Of a stretch of 52,562 nucleotides of DNA, positions 8,983-17,416 are shown in pieces. Position 1 is the stretch's first letter; each line of letters begins with the position of its first letter. The DNA comes from Gordonia sp. 'Campus' (lineage in GTDB: Bacteria > Actinomycetota > Actinomycetes > Mycobacteriales > Mycobacteriaceae): NCBI RefSeq assembly GCF_022206305.1, contig NZ_JAKOIW010000025.1:1-52562 (forward strand). Reading direction: 5' to 3'. Below the pieces are notes generated by a model. It worked only from the letters and a program-made list of their open reading frames with translations. It did no database searches and was not told where the DNA came from. Position numbers and translations under genes: made by a program.

Positions 8983-11900
8983 GGCTTCACCGGTTGCGTG
9001 TCCGGGCCTTCGGTCCGTTCGCCGACGAGATCACCGTCGACTTCGACGACCTCGGTGGCGACGGTCTGTTTCTTCTGCACGGTCAGACCGGCGCGGGCAA
9101 GACGACCGTTCTCGACGCGGTCGCGTTCGCGCTGTTCGGCCGGGTGCCGGGGGTGCGTGACACGAACCGTCGTCTGCATTCCGATCATGCTGCGCCGCAT
9201 GAGATCCCGGAGGTCGAACTCGAGGCCACCATCGCGTCGCGACGCCTGCGGATCACCAGGTCGCCCGAGCACGAGCGGCCCAAGAAACGCGGCGACGGCA
9301 CCCGCAAGGTGAACGCGAAGGCGACCCTGGTGTGGGTCGACGGATCGGGTCCCGATCTCACGCGTCTTCCCGAGATCGGCGATGCGGTCGTTCGTCTGCT
9401 CGGGATGAGTGCCGATCAGTTCTTCCAGGTCGTGTTGCTGCCGCAGGGAGATTTCGCCCGTTTCCTACGCGCGCATTCCGACGAGCGAGAGGCGTTGCTG
9501 GAGCGTCTCTTCGACACCGAACGTTTCGGCGACCTCGAAGAATGGCTGCGCCAGCGTGCCCGCGACAGCGGCGCGACGCTGACCGAACACACTGCCGTGC
9601 TCGACCGAATCGCTGGTCAGATCGTCGCGATCGGTGGCGCCGAACCGACCGCCGACGCCGACTTCGACTGGGCGCAGGGGTGTTTGGATGCCGCCCGGGA
9701 GGCAGCGGGGCGCGCGTTCGCGGAGGCCGGTGCCGCGCAGGCTGCGGCCGATCAGGCGCAGGCGGCGTACGAGGCGGGTGCTCGCGTGGCCGAACAGCGG
9801 CGCCGCGGTCGCCAGGCCACCGAACGCCTCGCACAGCTGGCGGCGGACGAACCCGCACTGGCAGCAGCAACCCAGGCACGTCGGTTGGCGCTGCGCGCGG
9901 CGCCGATCCTTCCGCTCGCCGACGACCACGACCGGGCCGCGGCCGAACTCGAGACCGCCGGGAAGGGCGTCACGCGTGCCCGCACCGCCCTGGTCGAGTT
10001 CGCCGAAGGGGAGTCCCTGTGCGGGTATGAGATCGAGCGTGGGAACGAGATCGACGACGCCCTCGCCGCGAGGCTGGACTCCGCGATCGATCGATGGACC
10101 GAGGAATCGGGGCGGTGGGAGCCGCTCGCCGAACGGGCGGCGCAGCGTCCGGCGTCGGTCGCCGAGATCGCCGAACTCAAGTCCGCGGTCGCCGAGGCTG
10201 ACCGCGAGATCGCACGGACGACAACTGCGCTGGACGCCGCGCCTGCTCGTCGTGATGTCGCCGCCGCGGCTCTGCACGCCGCTGACGAGTTGCGAGGACG
10301 GGTGCCCGGACTGCAGGCCGAGCGCGACCGGCTCGGTTCGGTCCTCGCAGCGGTGACCGACCGAACGGATGTGCTCGGTCGGCTCGATGCTGCCGAGAAG
10401 GCCCTGCTCGACGCGCGCGACGCCCATGCCGCCGCACGCGAGCACGTGCTCGACGTGCGGGAACGGCGTCTCGCCGGAATGGCCGCGGAGTTGGCCGGCG
10501 GGCTCGTCGACGGCGAGGCCTGCGTCGTGTGTGGATCGCTCGAACACCCACAGCCGGCCACCGGGGGCACCGGCTCCGGGGTCGGTGCGGCCGCGGCCGA
10601 AGAAGACGAGGCGACGGCCGCCGAGGAACGCGCGGGCGCGGCGAAGACGTCCGCCCAGACCGCGGTGACAGCCCTCGCCGAACGCCGCGCCCACCTCGAC
10701 GAGATCATCGCCGGGGCCGACCCCGATGTCGCGGCGGCCGACCACACCCGGGTCACCGCTGAACTCCGTACCGCTGAACGCGCTGCCGCCCGGCTGCCGG
10801 CACTGCGATCGGACGTCGAACGGATCGACGCCGAGGTCGCCGGGTGGCGGGCCGCGGTGGCCGAGATCGAGTCGGCGCAGGCGACGCGGCGCGAACGGTT
10901 GAAGTCGTTGCGCCGCAACCTGGCTGAGCTCGACGCCGACCTCCTCGAGGCCACCGGGGGGCGGGTGGGGATCGCCGAACGACGGCGCGAGCTCGCCGAA
11001 CTCGTGCGACGGGCACGTCGTCTCCGGGACGCCTGCGGGGAGGTCCGACGCGCGCGTGAGCGGTCGGACGAGGCGTCGCAGCGGTTGTCCGAGGCATGCG
11101 CCGACGCGGGCTTCGAGTCGGTCGCCGACGTCCGGAAAGCATTCGCTCCCGCGCGGCAGATCGCGGCTTGGGAGTCCATGGTGCAGGAGGCCGCCCGCCT
11201 GCGAGCCGCGGCGGAGGAGACACTCGCCGATCCGGACGTGCGGTCGGCTCTGGACGCACCCGACCCGAACCTCGAACAATTGGGTGCCGAGGTGAGTTCC
11301 GCGCGCGCACGCCGCGACGCCGCCGCCACCGCGCACGCCGTGGCGGCACAACGCCTCTCCGGGCTCGACGAGTACGTCGTGCAGTTCTGGGCCGCCCTCG
11401 ACGCCCTGGCGCCGATGCAGGAACGCCAGGCCGAGCTCCAGGGGCTGGCCGAACTGGTCAGCGGGCGAGGACAGAACTCTCGCCGCATGTCGCTGCGATC
11501 GTATGTCCTGGCGGCGCGCCTCGACGAAGTGCTCGTCGCCGCGTCCGGTCGTCTTCGCGAGATGTCCTCGGGCCGATACGAATTCGTGCACTCCGATGCC
11601 GCCGGGGTGCGCGGCCGGCGAGGTGGCCTGGGCATCGAGGTCCGCGACGAGTACACCGGCGCACTGCGCGCGACGACGACGCTCTCCGGCGGGGAGACCT
11701 TCTTCGCCTCCCTCGCGCTGGCCCTCGGGCTCGCCGACGTCGTGTCCGCGGAATCCGGCGGGCGAGTGCTCGACACGATCTTCATCGACGAGGGATTCGG
11801 CACCCTCGACCCCGAGGCCCTCGACCTCGTCATGGGGGTTCTCGACGAGCTCCGCGCGGGCGGGCGCGTCGTCGGCGTCGTGAGTCACGTGGATGAACTC

Positions 11901-11987
11901 CGGGCGCGAATCCCGGCCCAGCTGCACGTCCTGCGTGGCGAGCACGGGTCGTCGATCCGGTTGCAGAGTCCGGTCGGCGTGTCGTGA
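8979..11987 (+). CDS. sbcC: SbcC ATPase subunit (Rad50-type, zinc hook)
   Basis: The 1002-residue SMC-like ATPase partners SbcD. It has an N-terminal Walker A, GQTGAGKTTVLDAVAFALFG (about residues 34-53), and two long Ala/Glu/Arg-rich coiled coils. At the apex lies the CVVC zinc hook (about 514-517), which joins two SbcC arms through zinc. The C-terminal lobe has the signature TTLSGGETFFASLALALGLAD and Walker B DTIFIDEGFGTLD (about 930). Length is normal for the family. The GTG start overlaps the sbcD stop (GTGA). Confidence 0.95.
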   Translation: MRLHRLRVRAFGPFADEITVDFDDLGGDGLFLLHGQTGAGKTTVLDAVAFALFGRVPGVRDTNRRLHSDHAAPHEIPEVELEATIASRRLRITRSPEHERPKKRGDGTRKVNAKATLVWVDGSGPDLTRLPEIGDAVVRLLGMSADQFFQVVLLPQGDFARFLRAHSDEREALLERLFDTERFGDLEEWLRQRARDSGATLTEHTAVLDRIAGQIVAIGGAEPTADADFDWAQGCLDAAREAAGRAFAEAGAAQAAADQAQAAYEAGARVAEQRRRGRQATERLAQLAADEPALAAATQARRLALRAAPILPLADDHDRAAAELETAGKGVTRARTALVEFAEGESLCGYEIERGNEIDDALAARLDSAIDRWTEESGRWEPLAERAAQRPASVAEIAELKSAVAEADREIARTTTALDAAPARRDVAAAALHAADELRGRVPGLQAERDRLGSVLAAVTDRTDVLGRLDAAEKALLDARDAHAAAREHVLDVRERRLAGMAAELAGGLVDGEACVVCGSLEHPQPATGGTGSGVGAAAAEEDEATAAEERAGAAKTSAQTAVTALAERRAHLDEIIAGADPDVAAADHTRVTAELRTAERAAARLPALRSDVERIDAEVAGWRAAVAEIESAQATRRERLKSLRRNLAELDADLLEATGGRVGIAERRRELAELVRRARRLRDACGEVRRARERSDEASQRLSEACADAGFESVADVRKAFAPARQIAAWESMVQEAARLRAAAEETLADPDVRSALDAPDPNLEQLGAEVSSARARRDAAATAHAVAAQRLSGLDEYVVQFWAALDALAPMQERQAELQGLAELVSGRGQNSRRMSLRSYVLAARLDEVLVAASGRLREMSSGRYEFVHSDAAGVRGRRGGLGIEVRDEYTGALRATTTLSGGETFFASLALALGLADVVSAESGGRVLDTIFIDEGFGTLDPEALDLVMGVLDELRAGGRVVGVVSHVDELRARIPAQLHVLRGEHGSSIRLQSPVGVS

Positions 11988-11996
11988 GCCGGCCGA

Positions 11997-12027
11997 TTGG
12001 GTCGTCCCGGTGATGGTGCGCTAGGCT
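11997..12027 (+). promoter_or_regulatory. Promoter of tRNA-Arg
   Basis: TTGGGT (11997-12002) and TAGGCT (12022-12027) are separated by 19 bases. The -10 and its following GG (TAGGCTGG) are identical to the -10 region proposed for the rRNA operon at 52364. A GC-rich discriminator follows, as expected for stable-RNA promoters under stringent control. Confidence 0.6.
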
Positions 12028-12043
12028 GGGTCCCGCCCGATGA

Positions 12044-12119
12044 GCCCCCGTAGCTCAGGGGATAGAGCGTCTGCCTCCGGAGCAGAAGGCCGCAGGTTCG
12101 AATCCTGCCGGGGGCACCA
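12044..12119 (+). tRNA. tRNA-Arg (anticodon CCG)
   Basis: A full cloverleaf can be drawn: acceptor GCCCCCG pairs with CGGGGGC, D-arm GCTC/GAGC, anticodon stem TCTGC/GCAGA around loop CTCCGGA (anticodon CCG, reading CGG), and T-arm GCAGG/CCTGC around TTCGAAT. The discriminator is A and CCA (12117-12119) is encoded. There is no integrase gene nearby. Confidence 0.97.
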
Positions 12120-12125
12120 TTTCAC

Positions 12126-12193
12126 CAGAAGCGCCACTTGGGAGCAGAAGCGCCTGTTACAACCGGCGCTCGTGCACGCAAGTGGCGCTTCTG
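12126..12193. repeat. Palindromic intergenic element 1
   Basis: CAGAAGCGCCACTTG (12126-12140) is the exact reverse complement of 12179-12193. The 38-base interior holds a second direct copy of CAGAAGCGCC (12145-12154) that can pair imperfectly with GGCGCTCGTGC (12165-12175), giving a nested stem. It lies between the 3' end of tRNA-Arg and the 3' end of the VOC gene. The right arm resembles that of the element at 13709-13781 (AAGTGGCGCTTCTGCG against AAGTGGCGATTGTGCG). It could be a bidirectional terminator, but there is no T-run. Confidence 0.75.
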
Positions 12194-12202
12194 CGTTCAT
12201 CC

Positions 12203-12571
12203 TCACACGTATGGCTGCGTGAGCATCTCCAGCAACTGCCCGGACGGGTCCTTGAAGTAGACGCGCCGGCCCTCCTCGGTGGCGATCTCGTTCGGCCGCC
12301 GCATCTGCGGATCGGCCCAGTGTTCGACGCCACGTCGAAGCAATGCTTGGTAGCCGCGGTCGAAGTCGGCGTCGTCCATCAGAAACGCCATGTGGACCGG
12401 CTCCGCGACCGGTGCCGGCGCGAATTGTAAAAGGGTGTCGTCGTCGAGGAGGATGTTGATGAACGGACCCCAACCGGGTGCGGGCCGCGCGCCGAGCACG
12501 TCCCGATAGAAGTCGGCGGACGCCTGCGGATCGTGCGCGCCGATGATGATGTGATTGAAACTGACTGCCAT
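12203..12571 (-). CDS. VOC (glyoxalase/bleomycin-resistance fold) family protein
   Basis: The 122-residue protein begins MAVSFNHIIIGAHDPQASADFYRDVLG, the standard opening of a VOC beta-alpha-beta-beta-beta module. It ends with VYFKDPSGQLLEML, whose DPSG-x-x-x-E segment carries the usual metal-ligand Glu; the early His of FNHIII is the other usual ligand. Such proteins act as dioxygenases, isomerases, lyases or drug binders, and the substrate cannot be told. GTTTCGTC and its mirror (12572-12586) form an exact inverted repeat directly before the ATG. It is divergent from the hydrolase gene. Confidence 0.85.
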   Translation of the reverse strand: MAVSFNHIIIGAHDPQASADFYRDVLGARPAPGWGPFINILLDDDTLLQFAPAPVAEPVHMAFLMDDADFDRGYQALLRRGVEHWADPQMRRPNEIATEEGRRVYFKDPSGQLLEMLTQPYV

Positions 12572-12586
12572 GACGAAACTTTCGTC
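12572..12586 (-). promoter_or_regulatory. Perfect 7-bp inverted repeat touching the VOC start codon
   Basis: GACGAAA (12572-12578) and TTTCGTC (12580-12586) flank a single C and end immediately before the VOC ATG on the minus strand. No Shine-Dalgarno sequence is otherwise visible. It may be an operator or a small hairpin at the start codon; this is inference from symmetry alone. Confidence 0.35.
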
Positions 12587-12699
12587 CCGGCGCCTCCATG
12601 CCTGACGCGGTCCGCCACCGGCACGCGACGCTGGGGCAGAGCTTGCCACAGTCTTCTCGGGATGGCCACAATCGGGCCCGGTCGGTACGGTTCGGCCAC

Positions 12700-12705
12700 T
12701 AGTCT
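12700..12705 (+). promoter_or_regulatory. Candidate -10 element (TAGTCT) for leaderless hydrolase gene
   Basis: TAGTCT ends six bases before the GTG at 12712, so the transcript probably starts at the GTG. No Shine-Dalgarno sequence is visible. Confidence 0.4.
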
Positions 12706-12711
12706 CGTCGT

Positions 12712-13602
12712 GTGCTGAATCGCTGGAGACAACGCAACGACTTCGCGCCGGACCTACGTGTAATCGCCCTGCTCGCCCCTTCCCAGCTGATATCCCGTCG
12801 GACGCTTCCGGTCGTGCGGCGCGCGTACCGGGTCCGCAACGGCCGGGATCCCGTCACCACGGTGACCACGGGCGGCGGCGTCGACGTGCGGTTGTTCCGT
12901 CCGGCGCATTCGTCGGGGCGGCTGCCCGGGCTCCTGTGGATCCATGGCGGGGGATACGTCACGGGGAGTGCGGCTCAGGACGATCGCTGGGCCCGCGCGA
13001 TGTCCGAACGGGCCGGCGTCCAGGTGGTGTCCGTCGACTATCGGCTGGCGCCCGAACACCCATACCCGGCTGCTCTGGACGACTGCCTCGACGCGCTGCG
13101 TTGGATGACCGATCAGCCCGACATCGACACGGGCCGGATCGCGATCGGCGGCAACAGTGCCGGCGGGGGACTGGCCGCAGCACTGGCCTACCGGGCCCGA
13201 GACGCGGGGATCGATGTGCGACTGCAGCTCTTGACCTACCCCATGCTCGACGACCGCACACGCGAAGCCGATCCGCGGCACCGGTTGTGGAACGCGTCGG
13301 CGAATGTCTTCGGATGGGCCAGCTATCTCGGTGGCGCAGAGCCGGATACGGCCGTCCCGGCACGCCGAGCGGACCTCGAGGGCTTGGCCCCGGCCTGGAT
13401 CGGAGTCGGCACTCTCGATCTGTTCGCGGCCGAGAATCGCGACTATGGGGAACGGCTCCGAGCGGCCGGCGTCGGGTGCCATGTGGACGAGATAGAAGGT
13501 GCATTCCACGGGTTCGACATCGTGGCGCCCAGAACAGCCATCGCGCAGGACTTCTTCGGTCGGCAATGTGACGCCGTCCGGCGCGCACTCACCCACGGCT
13601 GA
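12712..13602 (+). CDS. Alpha/beta hydrolase, hormone-sensitive-lipase (family IV) esterase
   Basis: The 296-residue enzyme has the oxyanion-hole motif WIHGGGYVTG (about residues 77-86), YRLAPEHPYPAALDD downstream, and the nucleophile elbow GGNSAGGG (Ser about 146). The acid is probably the Asp of GTLDLF (about 240), and the catalytic His is in GAFHGFD (about 267). These motifs define bacterial family IV esterases, which cleave short- to medium-chain esters. The GTG at 12712 is preferred because a -10-like hexamer lies just before it. The VOC gene is divergent 140 bases away, and the pair is bracketed by two similar palindromes. Confidence 0.92.
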   Translation: MLNRWRQRNDFAPDLRVIALLAPSQLISRRTLPVVRRAYRVRNGRDPVTTVTTGGGVDVRLFRPAHSSGRLPGLLWIHGGGYVTGSAAQDDRWARAMSERAGVQVVSVDYRLAPEHPYPAALDDCLDALRWMTDQPDIDTGRIAIGGNSAGGGLAAALAYRARDAGIDVRLQLLTYPMLDDRTREADPRHRLWNASANVFGWASYLGGAEPDTAVPARRADLEGLAPAWIGVGTLDLFAAENRDYGERLRAAGVGCHVDEIEGAFHGFDIVAPRTAIAQDFFGRQCDAVRRALTHG

Positions 13603-13708
13603 ATCCAGCGTCCTCACAGGAGCGGTAGCTCGATGCGTCGCCACGGATCACCGCCGTCGACGAGGAGCATGCCGGCCCGGTCCCCGCACCTGGGTCACCT
13701 CACCACAG

Positions 13709-13781
13709 CGCACAATCGCCACCTCGAACGCAGATTCGCGAGCTGCAGCGAGTGAACTGCGAACGAAGTGGCGATTGTGCG
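13709..13781. repeat. Palindromic intergenic element 2
   Basis: CGCACAATCGCCACCTCG (13709-13726) pairs with 13764-13781 with one mismatch in 18. The interior centres on the palindrome GCTGCAGC and contains CGCAG/CTGCG arms. It lies between the convergent esterase and DUF305 genes. Its right arm shares 14 of 16 bases with the right arm of element 1, so both probably belong to one dispersed family. Confidence 0.75.
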
Positions 13782-13789
13782 GAGACTGC

Positions 13790-14674
13790 TCAGTTCATCG
13801 GAAGAGGCTGCGCGTTGCGGGCCGCCAGCATCTGGGTGATGATCCCGATTTCCTTGTCCTGCGTGCGCTTCATGCTCGACGCCAGGTCGCGCACATACTC
13901 CTGCTCGACGTTGGCCGGATCGGCGGCGTACTCCATCATGTGCAGTCCGCCTTCGTGGTGGCGCAGCATCAACTGCAGGAAGGTGGTGTCCACCTGGGGA
14001 CCCCGCATCGCGCGGAACTGCTCCATCTCCGTCGAGGTCGCCATGCCCGGCATCGCCGGCTGCTCGACGTCCGACGAAGCCTCACCCGACGCAGGTGCGC
14101 CGGACTCCGGCATCGACATGTCCCCGTGATCCATGTCCCCGTGATCCATGTCCCCGTGGTCCATGCTGCCGTGATCGTGACCCCCGTCGGCATGATCGGC
14201 CGGATCGGAGTGATCGTGGCCGTCGGCGGAACCGCTGTGTCCCATCCAGGCCATGGTGTCGCCGGGGTTGGTGACGGGTTGCCCCCACCGCGACAGCCAC
14301 GACTGCATCTGCCCGATCTCGTTGCTCTGCGCGGTGAGGATGTCGAAGGCCATGTTGCGGACCGCGGGATCGGTCCCGTGCTCGAGTTCGATCGCCGCCA
14401 GTTCCACGCCCTGTTCGTGGTGACGGGTCATGTCCTGTGCGAAGCCGACCGCCGCGGAGTTCGCCGCGGGTGCATCGTCGTCGACGGGATCGTCGGCGAG
14501 GCTCGCCTGGATGAGCAACCCGAGGCCGACTCCGAGGAGGAGCACGGCGACACCGACCAGCGCGAGGAGCGCTCGGTTCTGGTGCGGCGCATCGGATTCG
14601 GCGTCGGTGGACGTGGGCGCGCCCACGGTGTCGGGTGTGCGCGGGGTCTCGGGACGATCGCTGCTGTCGCTCAT
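13790..14674 (-). CDS. DUF305 membrane-anchored protein with His/Met/Asp repeat
   Basis: The 294-residue protein has a polar N-terminus, one membrane helix (about residues 34-58), then two DUF305 halves each with a paired-His motif: DMTRHHEQG (about 81) and LMLRHHEGG (about 231). Between them is a tail of about 40 residues rich in His, Met and Asp, including several DHGDM repeats encoded by a 15-base tandem unit (14118-14165). Such sequences bind copper or other soft metals; DUF305 genes are often near copper-handling genes, which is suggestive only. ATG 14674 has a GAGGAA ribosome-binding site. It probably forms an operon with the DUF3105 gene upstream (95-base gap). The fold is predicted to face outside. 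Confidence 0.88.
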   Translation of the reverse strand: MSDSSDRPETPRTPDTVGAPTSTDAESDAPHQNRALLALVGVAVLLLGVGLGLLIQASLADDPVDDDAPAANSAAVGFAQDMTRHHEQGVELAAIELEHGTDPAVRNMAFDILTAQSNEIGQMQSWLSRWGQPVTNPGDTMAWMGHSGSADGHDHSDPADHADGGHDHGSMDHGDMDHGDMDHGDMSMPESGAPASGEASSDVEQPAMPGMATSTEMEQFRAMRGPQVDTTFLQLMLRHHEGGLHMMEYAADPANVEQEYVRDLASSMKRTQDKEIGIITQMLAARNAQPLPMN

Positions 14675-14769
14675 CGCTGGTTCCTCGTCATCTCGCCGGT
14701 CGTCTCGGCCGGATCGTTCGCCGGGGTCCTGGTGCCCGGACCGCCGCTGGTCGTGGGTCCCGAACCGGG

Positions 14770-15588
14770 TCAGCCTGCGGGCGCCGGGGCAGCGCCGTTC
14801 ATCGGGACGGCATCCGGGCCGGGCTCACCCTCGTCGGCGGGCGGGGGATTCGACGGGTCGAAGCCGGGGATCGCGGCACAGGTCGCCTGGGTTTCCGGGT
14901 AGGCCGAGGTCTGTGGGTTCTCCTGGTAGACGCCGGGCATCATGTTGCGGCGAAGCGCGGTGATGAACTGGTCGACGCGGGGATCGCGAGCGGAGTCCAG
15001 TTTGAGCTGGTGACCCCAGCTCTGCAGCGACACCGGCTTGTCCAGGCCCGGGTACGGCGAGAGGAACAGGTACTGCTCGCCTCGGACGAGCTGCTTGAGG
15101 TGGTCGAGATCCTCGGGCGTGACGGTCTCGGGGTTGTAGGTGATCCACACCGCGCCGTGTTCGAGTGCGTGGACGGCGTTCTCCGAACGCAGCGGGTTCG
15201 GGTAGACGACGCCGGTACAGGTCGCCCAGATCTCGTCGTGCGGGCCGCCGAAGGGAGGCGACTGGTCGTAGGCGACGCGCTGCGTCGCGGTGACGTGGCG
15301 TCCGGCCTCGTAGTACCGCTTGGTCACGCCGGGGATGGCGGCCGAGGGGTCGGGGTTCTGCGGCGATGGCACGAACTCCGACACCGACTGCACGGCGACA
15401 TCATCCTTCTGCTCGGCGCGCTGCTCGTTGAACTTGGGGATGAGGTAGATCGCGAGCCCCGCGACAAGACCGATGACCACGACTACGGCGCCCACGAGCA
15501 TCCAGTCGACCTGGCGTCCCGTCGCGGAGGGAACCGATCCTGCTCTCTTGGGAGACTTGGGGACGTTCGCCCCGGGTTTGCGCGCCAT
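14770..15588 (-). CDS. DUF3105 membrane-anchored protein
   Basis: The 272-residue protein has a basic N-terminus, one membrane helix (about residues 28-50) and an extracytoplasmic domain. That domain has PPFGGPHDEIWATC (about 110), NAVHALEHGAVWITY (about 137) and MMPGVYQENP, the signature blocks of DUF3105, followed by a Pro-rich tail. Function is unknown; the conserved His residues could bind a metal. The ATG has a strong GAGGAAAGAAG ribosome-binding site. It is the first gene of a minus-strand pair with the DUF305 protein and divergent from argS. Confidence 0.82.
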   Translation of the reverse strand: MARKPGANVPKSPKRAGSVPSATGRQVDWMLVGAVVVVIGLVAGLAIYLIPKFNEQRAEQKDDVAVQSVSEFVPSPQNPDPSAAIPGVTKRYYEAGRHVTATQRVAYDQSPPFGGPHDEIWATCTGVVYPNPLRSENAVHALEHGAVWITYNPETVTPEDLDHLKQLVRGEQYLFLSPYPGLDKPVSLQSWGHQLKLDSARDPRVDQFITALRRNMMPGVYQENPQTSAYPETQATCAAIPGFDPSNPPPADEGEPGPDAVPMNGAAPAPAG

Positions 15589-15724
15589 CGACTTCTTTCC
15601 TCATCCGACTCCGGTCCCCGCGCGGGCGGGCCCTGGGCCCGGCGCTCGCTCGGCGCCCACGAGTGTACTGGTGGGTGTGCTCGCCCCGACCCCGGTGCGA
15701 CGGAGTGGGCCGAGCAGGGTGCGA

Positions 15725-15755
15725 TTGTCGGTGATCAGGCATCGGCCAATAGGAT
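15725..15755 (+). promoter_or_regulatory. Promoter of argS, probably giving a leaderless mRNA
   Basis: TTGTCG (15725-15730) and TAGGAT (15750-15755) are 19 bases apart. The -10 ends eight bases before the GTG at 15764, so transcription would start at or within a base or two of the start codon. No ribosome-binding site is visible. Confidence 0.55.
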
Positions 15756-15763
15756 GGTGTCCT

Positions 15764-17416
15764 GTGACTCCCGCCGACCTGGCCGCGCTGCTGCGCGCCG
15801 TGACCCTGACCGTGGTCCGCGACCGCGGACTGGACGAGAATCTGGTGCCCGACTCGATCGTCGTCGAGCGCCCCCGTCACGCTGACCACGGCGATTACTC
15901 CACCAATGTCGCCCTCCAGATGGGCAAGCGTCTCGGCGTGAAGCCGCGCGAACTCGCGGGCTGGCTGGCCGAGGCCTTCGCGGCCGCCGAGGGCATCGAC
16001 AAGACCGACATCGCCGGCCCCGGGTTCGTGAACATCTGGCTCGGTGCGGCCGCACAGAACACGGTCGTCGCGTCGGTGCTGGAGCAGGGAGGGAACTACG
16101 GCCGCGGAGACGAACTCGCCGGTTCGGTCATCAACCTCGAATTCGTGTCGGCCAACCCGACCGGCCCCATCCACCTCGGCGGAACCCGCTGGGCGGCAGT
16201 CGGCGACGCACTCGGTCGCGTCCTGTCCGCCCGTGGCGGCGAGGTGACGCGCGAGTACTACTTCAACGATCACGGCGCCCAGATCGACCGGTTCGCGCGG
16301 TCGCTCGAGGCCGCCGCCCTGGGCAACCCGACACCCGAGGACGGGTACGCGGGTGACTACATCGCCGACATCGCGGCGAAGGTCGTCGAGAAGGCCCCCG
16401 ACGTGCTGTCGCAGCCGGAGTCCGAACGCCTCGAGACCTTCCGCTCGGTCGGGGTGGACCTGATGTTCACCCACATCAAGCAGAGCCTGCACGACTTCGG
16501 AACCGATTTCGACGTCTTCACCCACGAGGACAAGATGTTCGCCACCGGCCTCGTCGACGAGTGCATCGGTGAACTCAAGGCCAATGGGAACCTGTACGAG
16601 AAGGACGGCGCCTGGTGGCTGAAGTCCACCGACTTCGGCGACGACAAGGACCGCGTCGTCCTCAAGAGTGACGGCAACGCCGCCTACATCGCCGGCGACA
16701 TCGCCTACTACCGCGACAAGCGCAACCGCGGCTTCAACCTCTGCATCTACATGCTCGGCGCCGACCACCACGGCTACATCAGCCGGCTCAAGGCCGCCGC
16801 CGCGGCGCTCGGTGACGACCCGGCGACCGTCGAGGTGCTGATCGGCCAGATGGTGAACCTCGTGCGCGACGGCAAGCCGGTGCGCATGAGCAAGCGTGCG
16901 GGAACGGTGATCACGCTGGACGACCTCGTCGACGCGGTGGGGGTCGACGGCGCGCGCTACTCGCTGATCCGTTCGTCGGTCGACGTCAACATCGACATCG
17001 ATCTCGACCTGCTGACCAAGCAGTCCAACGACAACCCGGTGTACTACGTGCAGTACGCGCACGCCCGGATGTCGGCTCTCGCACGCAACGCCGCTGATCT
17101 GGGGGTCGTGTCCTCGCTCGACCACCTCGACCTGCTCGATGACCCCGCCGAGGGTGAATTGATCCGCACCATCGGCGATTTCGACGAGGTCGTGGCCACC
17201 GCCGCCACCCTGCGCGAACCGCATCGGGTGTGCCGGTACCTCGAGGTCCTCGCCGGTACGTACCACCGCTTCTACGCGAAGTGCCGGGTGCTGCCGCAGG
17301 GTGACGAGGACGTCGCCGACATCCACCGGGCACGTCTCGCGCTGTGCGAGGCCACCCGCCAGGTCCTGGCCAACGGTCTGAACCTGGTCGGCGTCACCGC
17401 ACCGGAGCAGATGTGA
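15764..17416 (+). CDS. argS: Arginyl-tRNA synthetase
   Basis: The 550-residue class I enzyme charges tRNA-Arg in the cytoplasm. It shows the N-terminal Add-1 domain, the HIGH-type signature in SANPTGPIHLGGTR (about residues 130-143), AADHHG-type active-site residues in YMLGADHHGYI (about 327) and the KMSKS-type loop RMSKRAGT (about 374). It ends with an anticodon-binding domain terminating in VTAPEQM, typical of ArgS. The GTG at 15764 matches the length of the M. tuberculosis enzyme; an open extension upstream lies in the promoter. It is the first gene of an argS-lysA-hom-thrC-thrB series with overlapping ends. Confidence 0.96.
   Translation: MTPADLAALLRAVTLTVVRDRGLDENLVPDSIVVERPRHADHGDYSTNVALQMGKRLGVKPRELAGWLAEAFAAAEGIDKTDIAGPGFVNIWLGAAAQNTVVASVLEQGGNYGRGDELAGSVINLEFVSANPTGPIHLGGTRWAAVGDALGRVLSARGGEVTREYYFNDHGAQIDRFARSLEAAALGNPTPEDGYAGDYIADIAAKVVEKAPDVLSQPESERLETFRSVGVDLMFTHIKQSLHDFGTDFDVFTHEDKMFATGLVDECIGELKANGNLYEKDGAWWLKSTDFGDDKDRVVLKSDGNAAYIAGDIAYYRDKRNRGFNLCIYMLGADHHGYISRLKAAAAALGDDPATVEVLIGQMVNLVRDGKPVRMSKRAGTVITLDDLVDAVGVDGARYSLIRSSVDVNIDIDLDLLTKQSNDNPVYYVQYAHARMSALARNAADLGVVSSLDHLDLLDDPAEGELIRTIGDFDEVVATAATLREPHRVCRYLEVLAGTYHRFYAKCRVLPQGDEDVADIHRARLALCEATRQVLANGLNLVGVTAPEQM

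Noticed and set aside
9465..11945. Open minus-strand frame of over 800 codons opposite sbcC
   Set aside because: Composition is that of an antisense shadow in GC-rich DNA, with no motifs; sbcC on the plus strand has all expected domains.
12044..12200. tRNA-Arg as an integration site of a mobile element
   Set aside because: No integrase, no repeated tRNA 3' end and no phage or plasmid genes are present in the window; only the small palindromes are unusual.
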